This document shows, in pieces, positions 35,527 through 43,506 of a DNA stretch of 64,000 nt. Both the position numbers and the translations under genes were made by a program. The notes under the pieces were generated by a model. It had not been told where the DNA came from and did not search any database. It saw nothing but the letters and a program-made list of their open reading frames with translations. The first letter of the stretch is position 1. Each line of letters begins with the position of its first letter. Source of the stretch: an uncultured Mollicutes bacterium (GTDB taxonomy: Bacteria; Bacillota_I; Bacilli_A; ML615J-28; CAG-313); assembly GCA_900539265.1 (NCBI GenBank), contig UQBM01000010.1, positions 1 to 64,000 on the forward strand, given 5' to 3'.

Positions 35527-36967
35527 CAATATTTGGTCCAATTATAATTGTTAGAGTTGTCCCAACGTATTCAATCCTAATTTTCATACCATCTTCTCTT
35601 CTAGCATTATAAAAATAGTATAAATAATTATTATTGTTATCTAATTCTTTTTGTTCACTACTATCAATTATAAATCCATATGTTTTCATATTATTTAAAA
35701 TAATATGAAAGGCAGAATTAGTAATATTTTTATAAACAATACTTAATTCATTATTATCCTCATATGCTAGATAAAATTCACCATATTTTATTTCTTCAAT
35801 TCCATTTAAATATTCATGTTCGGCTGGCCAGCGATCATAACTTTGTGGTTTTTTTACGACTTCATAATCTAAATATTCTTGTATATCACCAAAAAATGCT
35901 AAACTAGTTACCTCAAAATAATTATTATTACCAGATAAATCAATTTTTTTTCTTAGACAAATTCCTGTTTCCATCTCAACATAATACTCTTCTGTATATA
36001 AAATGCCATCTGTTGTTATATCTCTTTCATACATATTAACTGTATGATTTAAAAATTTTTGATTTTCTTTAACATAAAAAGTAATATCAACATTATCAAT
36101 ATGATCAACAAGTAAAGTAATAAAATTATTTTCTATTTCGCTAACACTATCACTAACAGTTGCAATACTTCTTGTTTGATTCTTTACATCTACATCATAC
36201 CATGTATTATTGCTATTATTATATAATAAAGCCTGTGATGTATTATTCTCATTTAATAAACAAAAAAAGCCATCAGGTGATTTTATTAAATGAACATCAT
36301 TATCTTTAAATTTGATTTTCAAATCATACGAATTATTAAAATATTCCAAAACAGTTTTCTTACTCTTAAAAAGATTAGGATTAGCCATTTGCAAATTTTC
36401 ATAGGCAAAATATGAATCTAAAAAATTATCTCCTATTTCAAGTTTATCAATTTTACAAACAATTTTTTGTTCTCCTGTATCAATATTGAAATACAAACAT
36501 GCACCTGTTTGATTATCTATATAATAATTCTCACTAGTTCCATTTTTTTCTCGATAATATTCAGTAACTTCACGATTTAAGTATGTATTAGCTCTTTTTT
36601 CCAATGATGAGATTTTTGAATTTGAAATATGATATGTTAAAATATAATATATATTGTCCAAATATGATGAAAAATCATAATTACCTACTACTAGAGTCTT
36701 TTTTTGATTTACATTATCAACCCGATATGAAAGATTATTAACTTTATCATAAAATACATAAATATTTTTATCATTATCAGCCAAGTAATATCCTTTTGAT
36801 GTCTTCATCAGTTCAAAACTAATTCCATTAAAATTTGCCACAATATCAAAAGTACGAATATTTTGTTTTATCTCTTCTACTGTTTTAAAATTGCTTTTAT
36901 TTTTTTTACAACCACTAAAGCTTAAAGAAAGAAATAATACTATAAAAAACAAAAATATTTTTTTCAT
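35519..36967 (-). CDS. Lipoprotein with two tandem homologous domains, unknown function
   Basis: 482 aa. Lipoprotein signal with lipobox FSGC (about residue 20) and then KKNK. The mature part is two similar halves: residues ~35-200 and ~210-370 share the order LIKS/LMKT-(S/P)-(K/D)G, a Y-(R/D)-V-(D)-x-x-N-Q motif, and YY-(I/V)-(D/E)-x-(Q/E)TG-(A/I)-CL. About 110 residues follow with no repeat. Similar in style to other large lipoproteins of the window but not in sequence. Start is the ATG after AAAGGGGAAA. It has its own promoter (TTGCTA-N18-TATAAT). Confidence 0.75.
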   Translation of the reverse strand: MKKIFLFFIVLFLSLSFSGCKKNKSNFKTVEEIKQNIRTFDIVANFNGISFELMKTSKGYYLADNDKNIYVFYDKVNNLSYRVDNVNQKKTLVVGNYDFSSYLDNIYYILTYHISNSKISSLEKRANTYLNREVTEYYREKNGTSENYYIDNQTGACLYFNIDTGEQKIVCKIDKLEIGDNFLDSYFAYENLQMANPNLFKSKKTVLEYFNNSYDLKIKFKDNDVHLIKSPDGFFCLLNENNTSQALLYNNSNNTWYDVDVKNQTRSIATVSDSVSEIENNFITLLVDHIDNVDITFYVKENQKFLNHTVNMYERDITTDGILYTEEYYVEMETGICLRKKIDLSGNNNYFEVTSLAFFGDIQEYLDYEVVKKPQSYDRWPAEHEYLNGIEEIKYGEFYLAYEDNNELSIVYKNITNSAFHIILNNMKTYGFIIDSSEQKELDNNNNYLYYFYNARREDGMKIRIEYVGTTLTIIIGPNIAA

Positions 36968-37040
36968 ATCTTTTTCCCCTTTCTTTTCTTTTATTATAAC
37001 ACATTTAATCAACCTTTAGCAAATTTATTTTTATTTTTTA

Positions 37041-37838
37041 TTATTTGATATATTTTTGCCAAAGTGATGAAATTTCATACATTGGTTCCGGCTCAATTGT
37101 AGTATTAGATTTATGTTTTGTTCCTCTAACAACTAGTTCGATGGAAATAATTTCGCCAATCTTAGAAAGAAAATCTTCAATTTTTGAATAATCAAAAGCT
37201 GCGCAAGAAAAAATATCAAAATATGCATGCTGTGTCTTATAGTCATAATGAATTGAAATATGACTTTGTGCAATTATAATAATACCAGATAGATAATCAG
37301 GATTTTCTACTCTATCTTTAATTATATATGGTCTTGTAATCGGATCCATATCGATTTTATAAACAAATTTATCTAAAAAATCATAGCATTCATCCATTGA
37401 AAAATTTCTATCAATTTTTAATTCTGCAAGACAGTGAGGACCAAAATTATTATTTGGATCAAAAGGTAATTCAATATTCACAAATTTTCTTCTATCGCTT
37501 GTTGAAATAGTTGATATCTTACGATTAAACGGAAGTAATGCTTCCAATAAATCAATTAATAAATCGGAATCAAAATTCTTGGTTGAAAAAACATCAACAA
37601 AATAACACTCTCTTAAAGGAAAAGTATGAATCGTAATATGACCACCTTTTAATAATAAAAAACCACTAACCCCAATATCTTCTTTAACTTTTCCATAATA
37701 ATAAGGAATTAAATACGGATTGGCAATAGGTTCTAACCCTAAACGATAAGAAAGTTTATTTAAAGTATCATTAATATATACTAAATTTTCTAAATTATGA
37801 TTTTTACTCCCATAGCAATCAATCATTGTATGTTTCAT
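37041..37838 (-). CDS. Tandem SpeD-like (AdoMet decarboxylase fold) protein
   Basis: 265 aa made of two SpeD-like halves. The C-terminal half (about 130-265) keeps SHISIH with S192 (pyruvoyl precursor) and H197, and C212 twenty residues on, the same spacing as Ser63, His68 and Cys83 of bacterial SpeD; the usual Glu before Ser is Gln191. The N-terminal half (1-125) keeps GHITIH with H71 but has Gly66 for Ser and Thr86 for Cys, so it should not self-process. Known SpeD makes decarboxylated AdoMet; some SpeD homologues are reported to decarboxylate arginine or ornithine instead. It overlaps the agmatinase gene by TAATG and no speE is near, which fits an arginine decarboxylase feeding agmatinase. 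That is inference. Confidence 0.8.
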   Translation of the reverse strand: MKHTMIDCYGSKNHNLENLVYINDTLNKLSYRLGLEPIANPYLIPYYYGKVKEDIGVSGFLLLKGGHITIHTFPLRECYFVDVFSTKNFDSDLLIDLLEALLPFNRKISTISTSDRRKFVNIELPFDPNNNFGPHCLAELKIDRNFSMDECYDFLDKFVYKIDMDPITRPYIIKDRVENPDYLSGIIIIAQSHISIHYDYKTQHAYFDIFSCAAFDYSKIEDFLSKIGEIISIELVVRGTKHKSNTTIEPEPMYEISSLWQKYIK

Positions 37839-38737
37839 TATTTATTACCTCTTACAAATTTTTGATAAAATATTTCATATAATAATTTCAATCCCAACCA
37901 TGATGTAATATCATTTATATCAAGAAGGGGAGAAATTTCAACTAAGTCCATCGCCATTACATTTAGGTTGGTGAATATTTCTTCAAAAAATTCACGCATT
38001 TGTAAAGGTGTTAAACCAAAAGTTTCAGGAGTACCTGTTCCTGGTGCATAAGAAGGATCAATGGCATCAATATCAAAAGACAAATAATAAATAGCCTTTT
38101 CATCATGTTTTTCTTTAATCCTTTTAACAACTTCTTTAGCCCCTAATTCTCTAAACAAATCGGCCGTTATTACTTGAAGTTTAGGATTTTTTTTCTTAAA
38201 TTCAACTTCCCCTTTTTCATAACTTCTAATTCCTACCATATGAATATCGGTTTCTTGATAACCATTTTCAATAGATCTACGATTAGGACAAGCATGGCTT
38301 GTTTTACTACCCATATATTCATCTAAAATATCCATATGTGCATCAATATGAATAATTACTGGAGTTAAACCCATACGGTGATATTTTTCATAAAAGGCTT
38401 TTTCTAACGGAATACTAATGGAATGATCACCACCAAAAAATAACATAAATTTATCATAATTTAAAATCTCTTTTGCCTTTTCTTCTAATTCTTGATAGAA
38501 CTTTTCTTTGGAACTACTCGGTGATACTTCACAATAATCATAAATTTTCACTTTTTCTAAATTATGAAAATTTGCGTCAAATGGTGGTAAGTATCTCGAT
38601 AATTCTTTAAGTTTTTTAGGGGCATATCTAGTACCACTACCACAAGAACAACTTAAATCATAATTAGCACTTCCTAGGATAATGTTCGCTTCTTCAATAT
38701 GATTCGTTTTTAATTCACGAAAATCGTTATAATCCAT
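37838..38737 (-). CDS. speB: Agmatinase / ureohydrolase family protein
   Basis: 299 aa. Binuclear manganese motifs are intact: GGDHS (H105), HIDAHMD (D132, H134, D136) and FDIDAIDP (D222, D224). SHACPNRRSIE (147-157) after the second motif resembles agmatinases rather than arginases. It splits agmatine to putrescine and urea if that assignment is right; proclavaminate- or guanidino-specific relatives are alternatives. First of a two-gene unit with the SpeD-like gene; GAGGT upstream. Confidence 0.88.
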   Translation of the reverse strand: MDYNDFRELKTNHIEEANIILGSANYDLSCSCGSGTRYAPKKLKELSRYLPPFDANFHNLEKVKIYDYCEVSPSSSKEKFYQELEEKAKEILNYDKFMLFFGGDHSISIPLEKAFYEKYHRMGLTPVIIHIDAHMDILDEYMGSKTSHACPNRRSIENGYQETDIHMVGIRSYEKGEVEFKKKNPKLQVITADLFRELGAKEVVKRIKEKHDEKAIYYLSFDIDAIDPSYAPGTGTPETFGLTPLQMREFFEEIFTNLNVMAMDLVEISPLLDINDITSWLGLKLLYEIFYQKFVRGNK

Positions 38738-38844
38738 TTTTGTACCTCAATATTTTATGTCTTTTTTTAAACAGGATAATTATATCACAACTACTAAGTT
38801 TAGTCTAGTTATTATCACTAATTTTTTATCTAAAAAACTAAACT

Positions 38845-38872
38845 GTGGATAATTGTTAAAACAACTATCCAC
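38845..38872 (-). terminator. Terminator at the LysM gene end
   Basis: GTGGATAATTGTT ... AACAACTATCCAC, one wobble. The TAG stop of the LysM gene (38865-38867) lies inside the stem; a U-rich stretch follows on the minus strand. Confidence 0.7.
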
Positions 38873-39332
38873 GCTTTTTAGTAGTTCCTTTTTTTCTCAA
38901 TCTTTGATAAGGATTCATATAGTAATTAGGGTTATATCCATAGTAAGGATATGGCATTCCATAATATGGATTATAACTTGGATATTTTTTATTTTTATTC
39001 ATAGTATTATTAATATTTTGTATAACCTCAGGTTTTTCATTTTGTTCTAAAACATTTACAACTATTTCATCACTAGGATGAGGTTCTGAAACTGGTTTAA
39101 TATAATCAGTTGCCTCTAATTTGGGATAATATTCTTCAATAAATGGTTCGGTATTATCAAGTTCAGTTTGAACAATTTCTGGAATTTCTGGCAACCTTAA
39201 TTTTGTACCTGGTATTAAATTATTCCAATCTTTAATATGATGATTAATTTTAATAATTTCTTCCGTTGAAAGATTATAAATACTTGCGATTCTCTCAATT
39301 TTTTCATTTACTCTTACAATATGAGTATTCAT
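38865..39332 (-). CDS. LysM protein with Tyr/Pro/Asn-rich tail, SafA-like
   Basis: 155 aa, no signal peptide. One LysM at residues 3-47 (HIVRVNEKIERIASIYNLSTEEII ... LIPGTKLRLP), an acidic linker (50-100), then a Tyr-rich basic tail from about 108 with repeated YPYYG, NPYY and YNPNYY words. This N-terminal LysM plus Tyr-rich tail resembles the coat-interface protein SafA. It follows cotE directly, which supports a spore-coat role. Shine-Dalgarno AGGGAGTG. Confidence 0.75.
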   Translation of the reverse strand: MNTHIVRVNEKIERIASIYNLSTEEIIKINHHIKDWNNLIPGTKLRLPEIPEIVQTELDNTEPFIEEYYPKLEATDYIKPVSEPHPSDEIVVNVLEQNEKPEVIQNINNTMNKNKKYPSYNPYYGMPYPYYGYNPNYYMNPYQRLRKKGTTKKRG

Positions 39333-39345
39333 TTATTCACTCCCT

Positions 39346-39375
39346 AAAAAAATCGTTGGACACCAACGATTTTTA
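39346..39375 (-). terminator. Terminator between cotE and the LysM gene
   Basis: AAAAAAATCGTTGG ... CCAACGATTTTT; on the minus strand it begins at the cotE stop and ends in a T-run just before the next Shine-Dalgarno. It may only attenuate, since I find no clear promoter for the following LysM gene. Confidence 0.85.
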
Positions 39376-39885
39376 ATTTTCATTAATGAAATCTTCATTA
39401 ATTTCATTTTCAAAATTATCGATGGTATCAAATGTATCATTACAATTATATACGTTTACCATCATCTTGGTTTCACCGATAATTTCAGCAAGTGCATCAA
39501 ACACGACTTCGACCTCAATATTACCATCGTTTATGCAAGCATTAGTACATGTAGGTTGTTGCAATATTCTAACTATAACATCTTTATGATCGGTGGTTGC
39601 ATCACAAACGATATCCCTCACCTTGATGACGCCTTGATAGGTAGTTTTAGCACGGGCAATTTCTGTTTGAGTATTATTATTATATGCATACCAAATATTT
39701 ATTTCAAAATTTCCAAATAATTCCACTTGTTTTTCATTCTGAGTAGCCTCAAATTCATGATTAATTACCCAACAACCTAAAACACTATATGGTGGATTAT
39801 CTGGAGTTATAGTTTCACAAATTCTAAATGTCTTACGACCCTTTGCAAGTACGGCTCTAGTAACAATCTCGCGAACTTCACTCAT
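39373..39885 (-). CDS. cotE: Spore coat morphogenetic protein CotE
   Basis: 170 aa. It lines up with B. subtilis CotE from the first residue: MSEVREIVTRAVLAKGRKTF, then VLGCWVINHEFEA, EINIWYAYNNNTQTE, VIVRILQQPTC and LAEIIGETKMMVNV, with an acidic C-terminal tail. CotE organises the outer coat around the forespore, in the mother cell. AGGAGGG precedes the ATG; the promoter resembles SigE/SigK sites. Confidence 0.95.
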   Translation of the reverse strand: MSEVREIVTRAVLAKGRKTFRICETITPDNPPYSVLGCWVINHEFEATQNEKQVELFGNFEINIWYAYNNNTQTEIARAKTTYQGVIKVRDIVCDATTDHKDVIVRILQQPTCTNACINDGNIEVEVVFDALAEIIGETKMMVNVYNCNDTFDTIDNFENEINEDFINEN

Positions 39886-39904
39886 CTATATCCCTCCTCA
39901 ATAA

Positions 39905-39933
39905 AAGTATATGAAAAGTTTGATAAACTTGTG
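39905..39933 (-). promoter_or_regulatory. SigE/SigK-like promoter of cotE
   Basis: Minus strand CAC (39931-39933), 17 bp, CATATACTT (39905-39913), close to CATANNNTA. B. subtilis cotE is also transcribed by SigE and SigK. Confidence 0.6.
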
Positions 39934-40056
39934 ACAGAAAGATTTAATTTAAATGATACAATATATTGTATTCTAAAAATTTCCATTTAGCACAATATTT
40001 TGCTAAAATATTAAAGTTTTTTAATTAAAATCTAGCAACTAATTTACATTATTCAA

Positions 40057-40410
40057 TTAAATAAAAGTTCGATGGTATTCAAGTAGAACAATTCCATCAT
40101 GAACAAGATAGTACTCTTCATTCAATAATAGCTCTTTAGCATCATATTCTTCAACTAACAATTCTAAAATTTCTTCATTTTTTAATGTTTGAAGGGTTGC
40201 TAAGTATTGATATTTTTTTAGGTAATAAGTTTGAAATAACTCTAATTTTTCTAATTTTATTAATTTAGCCTTATCTTTTTGTTCTGGAAGATAACGTTTA
40301 TTATCACTAATCGTTCTTAAAGTTTTTTTAGCGACTAAAACGATGATAAAAATAATCATCAAAAAAGCAATTATAAAAATTGATAAAACTATCAAAATGA
40401 GTTTATCCAT
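40057..40410 (-). CDS. Small membrane protein, unknown
   Basis: 117 aa. One N-terminal membrane helix (residues 4-27, mostly Ile, Leu and Phe), then a basic, helical cytosolic part (KAKLIKLEKLELFQTYYLKKYQYLATL) and an acidic stretch ELLVEEYDAKELLLNEEYY. No family recognised. Start chosen at the ATG behind GAGGTGG; an in-frame ATG 18 bp upstream lacks spacing. It lies between the GH18 gene and cotE, all on the minus strand. Confidence 0.65.
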   Translation of the reverse strand: MDKLILIVLSIFIIAFLMIIFIIVLVAKKTLRTISDNKRYLPEQKDKAKLIKLEKLELFQTYYLKKYQYLATLQTLKNEEILELLVEEYDAKELLLNEEYYLVHDGIVLLEYHRTFI

Positions 40411-40438
40411 TTTACCACCTCGCCTCATTATAACAAAT

Positions 40439-40466
40439 AACGGAGTAACTTGTCAATTACTCCGTT
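40439..40466 (-). terminator. Terminator after the GH18 gene
   Basis: AACGGAGTAA ... TTACTCCGTT with a short U-rich run on the minus strand, 7 bp after the stop codon. Confidence 0.7.
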
Positions 40467-40472
40467 ATCAAA

Positions 40473-43382
40473 CTACATATTCATCGCTTTATAAATCGCA
40501 TTAATTATAGTATCAGAAGTATCTTCTGAGTAACACCAACACATAATACCAACACCTTCCATACTTTGAGCATATTGATATTTTGCAATAATTGCTTCTT
40601 CACTATCATAAGTCACAAAAATACCATCAACACTACTGTATAAATAAGAACCAACTAACTTATCATTATCGTATTCTGTATATTTTTGATATCTACCAGT
40701 TGCAATTAAAGCTTCAATTGCATTACCATATAGAGTTCCTGAAGCAAATGAACCAGATATACCAGAAATTTGAGTTAAATTTCCTGCCACACCTAAATAA
40801 GGATAAGTTGTTGATACGGATTGACCAGTTACCTTATATGCTTTACCATATCCTGCACTACCAATAATAATTTTATTTCTTGATAAACCTAAAGAGGTAA
40901 GTCTTGTCACACCATAATCACAACCAAAACCATAACCTCTATCATAACTTGATTTGTAAAGAGGAGATAAATGAGTAGTAGTATCAGTTTTATTCATATC
41001 ATAAGACATTATATTAATATAATCAACATATTTATCTAAAGTTACAAAATCAAAGCGATCGCTTGCAGTGCCCCAAGATGATGCTGGAACAGCCGCACTT
41101 AAGAAATAAGGGGTTCCTCCAACTGCTTGGCGTGAAGTCATTTCTTCTCGCAAATCTTTCATTAAATTATTCATTCCCGTTGCATTAACCTTAACACTCT
41201 CGGAAACTGATTCCCAATCAATATCAACACCATCTAAATTGTATTCTTCAACTAAATCCATTAAATTATTAACAAATTTTTGACGTAAAGTTGTATCAGC
41301 AGAAATAGTCATAAATGCTTTACAAGTATCAGTAGACACACCATTGACGCAAGCAACAATTCTTACATTATGATTTTTTAATTCTTTGACTTCTTCTAAA
41401 TAACTCGTATCAGTTAAATAGCAACTTCCATCCGCATTTGGTACAACAAAGGCATAATAAACGATATCTAACGCTTCTTTGGTAGTTTCAGAAAAGATAG
41501 TTCCATCTAGTTTATATCGTTCATTATATTGTTTATAAGCATACATTGCACCAACAGAAAAATAGGTTGCAACTGGTGTTGAAGGTAAATCTTCAAATAA
41601 AACTGGATCAACTGTTATTTGTTTTGATTTTTCTTCTTCGTTACCATTTTTATAAGTTATTTTTACAGAAACCGTTATCGTTTGTTCTTTGTGTGTTTGA
41701 TATACTTTAGAAATAGTTCCCATTCCATTTTCAATAATATATAGATTAGGATTTGAAGTACTCCATGTAAAGGTTGCTTCCTCATTTTCTAAAACTAAGG
41801 AGTCTTTAGTATATGAATTAGCATGATCACTAACACAATTTAGAATCTCACTAGTTGACAAATTACTATTATCAATTATCCATCCAGCATACAAAGTTAT
41901 AGTATCAGAGACAGTTGAAATCATTTCTCCTGTGCAATTTGCATTTGTAAAAAATCCAACAAAAAGATAGCCATCTTTCTTTGGAATACCTAGGGTTGTC
42001 ATTCCCTTATAGATTCCTTTATAAAGTTGATTAGAAACTAGAGTTGTTCCTTCTAAAGTTCCCCCATCAAGATAGAAAAATACCTCATACTCTTTATTTT
42101 TAATAAGATCTTGTAACTTTGCTTCAACTGCTTCTAAAACATCTAAATTAGTAACATAACTCTTAACCGTTGCACTTAAAGCATTATATTTATTTCTAGC
42201 ATTAACAACAGCATCTTGATCATCTAAAGTTAATTCATTCACTCCTGGCAAAGCATTAATTAAATTAATAACAACCGTTGCTTTTTCTTTATATAATTCA
42301 ATCTGTTCTAATTCCACTATTTTTTGTTCTAATGCTTTTAATTTTTCTAAATTAGTAACATACACTTTAGCGTCATCTGACAAGCGATTATACCAAGTCC
42401 TAGCATTACTAATTCTTGCTTTAGCTTCTAAAGTTACTTCTTCTAAAGAAGGAAGAGATGCAATTAACTCATCTACATATTTAGCATCAGTTTTTAAACT
42501 TTCAATATATTTTAATAACTCCATTTGTGCTTCTGCTTTTTCTAAAACTTCTAAATTAGTAACATATGCTTTAGCATCATCTGATAAAGTACCATATTTA
42601 TATCTAATATTTTGAAGCATCGTTTTATCATCAATTGTTAAATTTTCAATACTTGGTATATTATTAATCATTTCAACAATTTCAGCTGCTAACGCCTTAT
42701 CTTGTTCATTTTTTTCTATAATCACCATTTGTGCTTCTGCTGCTTCTAATAGATTAAGATTAGTAACTTCTTTTTTCTGTTCTAAATTTAAAGACTCATA
42801 TTCATCTCTTGCTTGTTCTACCAATGCTTTATCACTAATTGTTAAATCGTTAGGAGATGGTAAACTATTAATCAAATCAATAACTTTTTTAATAGCTTTC
42901 TCTGTATTTTCTAATTCAATAATTCTTGCTTCTAAATCAAGTAATTTATCATAATTAGTAACAAATGTTTTAGCCCCTTCTTCTAATTCTTCATATTTTT
43001 CTCTAGCATCAATTACTAACTCCTTGTCTTCAATCCTTATATCTTCTAATGATGGCAAGATATTAATCTTTCTAATTACCGAATTAGCTGCTATTTGATA
43101 TTCTTGTTCCTTTTTTAAATAATCGATTTTAAAAATGGCATCTTGAAGTTTTTGATAATTAGTAACTTTTTCTTTGTACTGATTTGGTAAAGCTTCATAT
43201 GAATAACTAATCTCTCGAACTTTAATATCATCATCTAACGTAACTACATCTGGTAATGTATCAATAGCTTGAATAATATTGTCAACTTTTTTTAAATATT
43301 GTTTTTCTTCTTGTTTTCCTTTACATGATGTTATCCCTAAAATCATCAATAACAAGGAAAATAATAATATTATTTTTTTCAT
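40473..43382 (-). CDS. GH18-domain lipoprotein with six surface repeats
   Basis: 969 aa. Lipobox ITSC, then six repeats of about 65-75 residues (about 30-445), each carrying LPS/LP-x-L, D-(x)4-AR-x-x-Y-x-x-L and (Y/F)VTN-(L/Y)-x-x-L. Next an InlB/flagellin-like repeat (FYLDGGTLEG ... LYAGW, about 447-515), an Ig-like domain (FTWSTSNPNLY), and a GH18 domain (about 610-969) with full catalytic DGVDIDWE, E724 as acid/base. GH18 enzymes cut beta-1,4 GlcNAc polymers; the target may be chitin, glycoprotein glycans or peptidoglycan. ATG 43382 is preferred over GTG 43391, which overlaps the AGGTGA site. Confidence 0.88.
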   Translation of the reverse strand: MKKIILLFSLLLMILGITSCKGKQEEKQYLKKVDNIIQAIDTLPDVVTLDDDIKVREISYSYEALPNQYKEKVTNYQKLQDAIFKIDYLKKEQEYQIAANSVIRKINILPSLEDIRIEDKELVIDAREKYEELEEGAKTFVTNYDKLLDLEARIIELENTEKAIKKVIDLINSLPSPNDLTISDKALVEQARDEYESLNLEQKKEVTNLNLLEAAEAQMVIIEKNEQDKALAAEIVEMINNIPSIENLTIDDKTMLQNIRYKYGTLSDDAKAYVTNLEVLEKAEAQMELLKYIESLKTDAKYVDELIASLPSLEEVTLEAKARISNARTWYNRLSDDAKVYVTNLEKLKALEQKIVELEQIELYKEKATVVINLINALPGVNELTLDDQDAVVNARNKYNALSATVKSYVTNLDVLEAVEAKLQDLIKNKEYEVFFYLDGGTLEGTTLVSNQLYKGIYKGMTTLGIPKKDGYLFVGFFTNANCTGEMISTVSDTITLYAGWIIDNSNLSTSEILNCVSDHANSYTKDSLVLENEEATFTWSTSNPNLYIIENGMGTISKVYQTHKEQTITVSVKITYKNGNEEEKSKQITVDPVLFEDLPSTPVATYFSVGAMYAYKQYNERYKLDGTIFSETTKEALDIVYYAFVVPNADGSCYLTDTSYLEEVKELKNHNVRIVACVNGVSTDTCKAFMTISADTTLRQKFVNNLMDLVEEYNLDGVDIDWESVSESVKVNATGMNNLMKDLREEMTSRQAVGGTPYFLSAAVPASSWGTASDRFDFVTLDKYVDYINIMSYDMNKTDTTTHLSPLYKSSYDRGYGFGCDYGVTRLTSLGLSRNKIIIGSAGYGKAYKVTGQSVSTTYPYLGVAGNLTQISGISGSFASGTLYGNAIEALIATGRYQKYTEYDNDKLVGSYLYSSVDGIFVTYDSEEAIIAKYQYAQSMEGVGIMCWCYSEDTSDTIINAIYKAMNM

Positions 43383-43471
43383 TTTATTCACCTATTCCCT
43401 TCTACTTCCATTATATAAAAATTTTATCATTTTTTCTCGAATTTTGCAACTGACAATTTTTACAAATCAAA

Positions 43472-43497
43472 AAATCTCGCTTTTTAAAGCGAGATTT
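43472..43497 (-). terminator. Terminator after the CNNM genes
   Basis: AAATCTCGCTTT ... AAAGCGAGATTT followed by TTTGATTTG on the minus strand, 9 bp after the stop. Confidence 0.85.
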
Positions 43498-43506
43498 AAT
43501 TTATTT

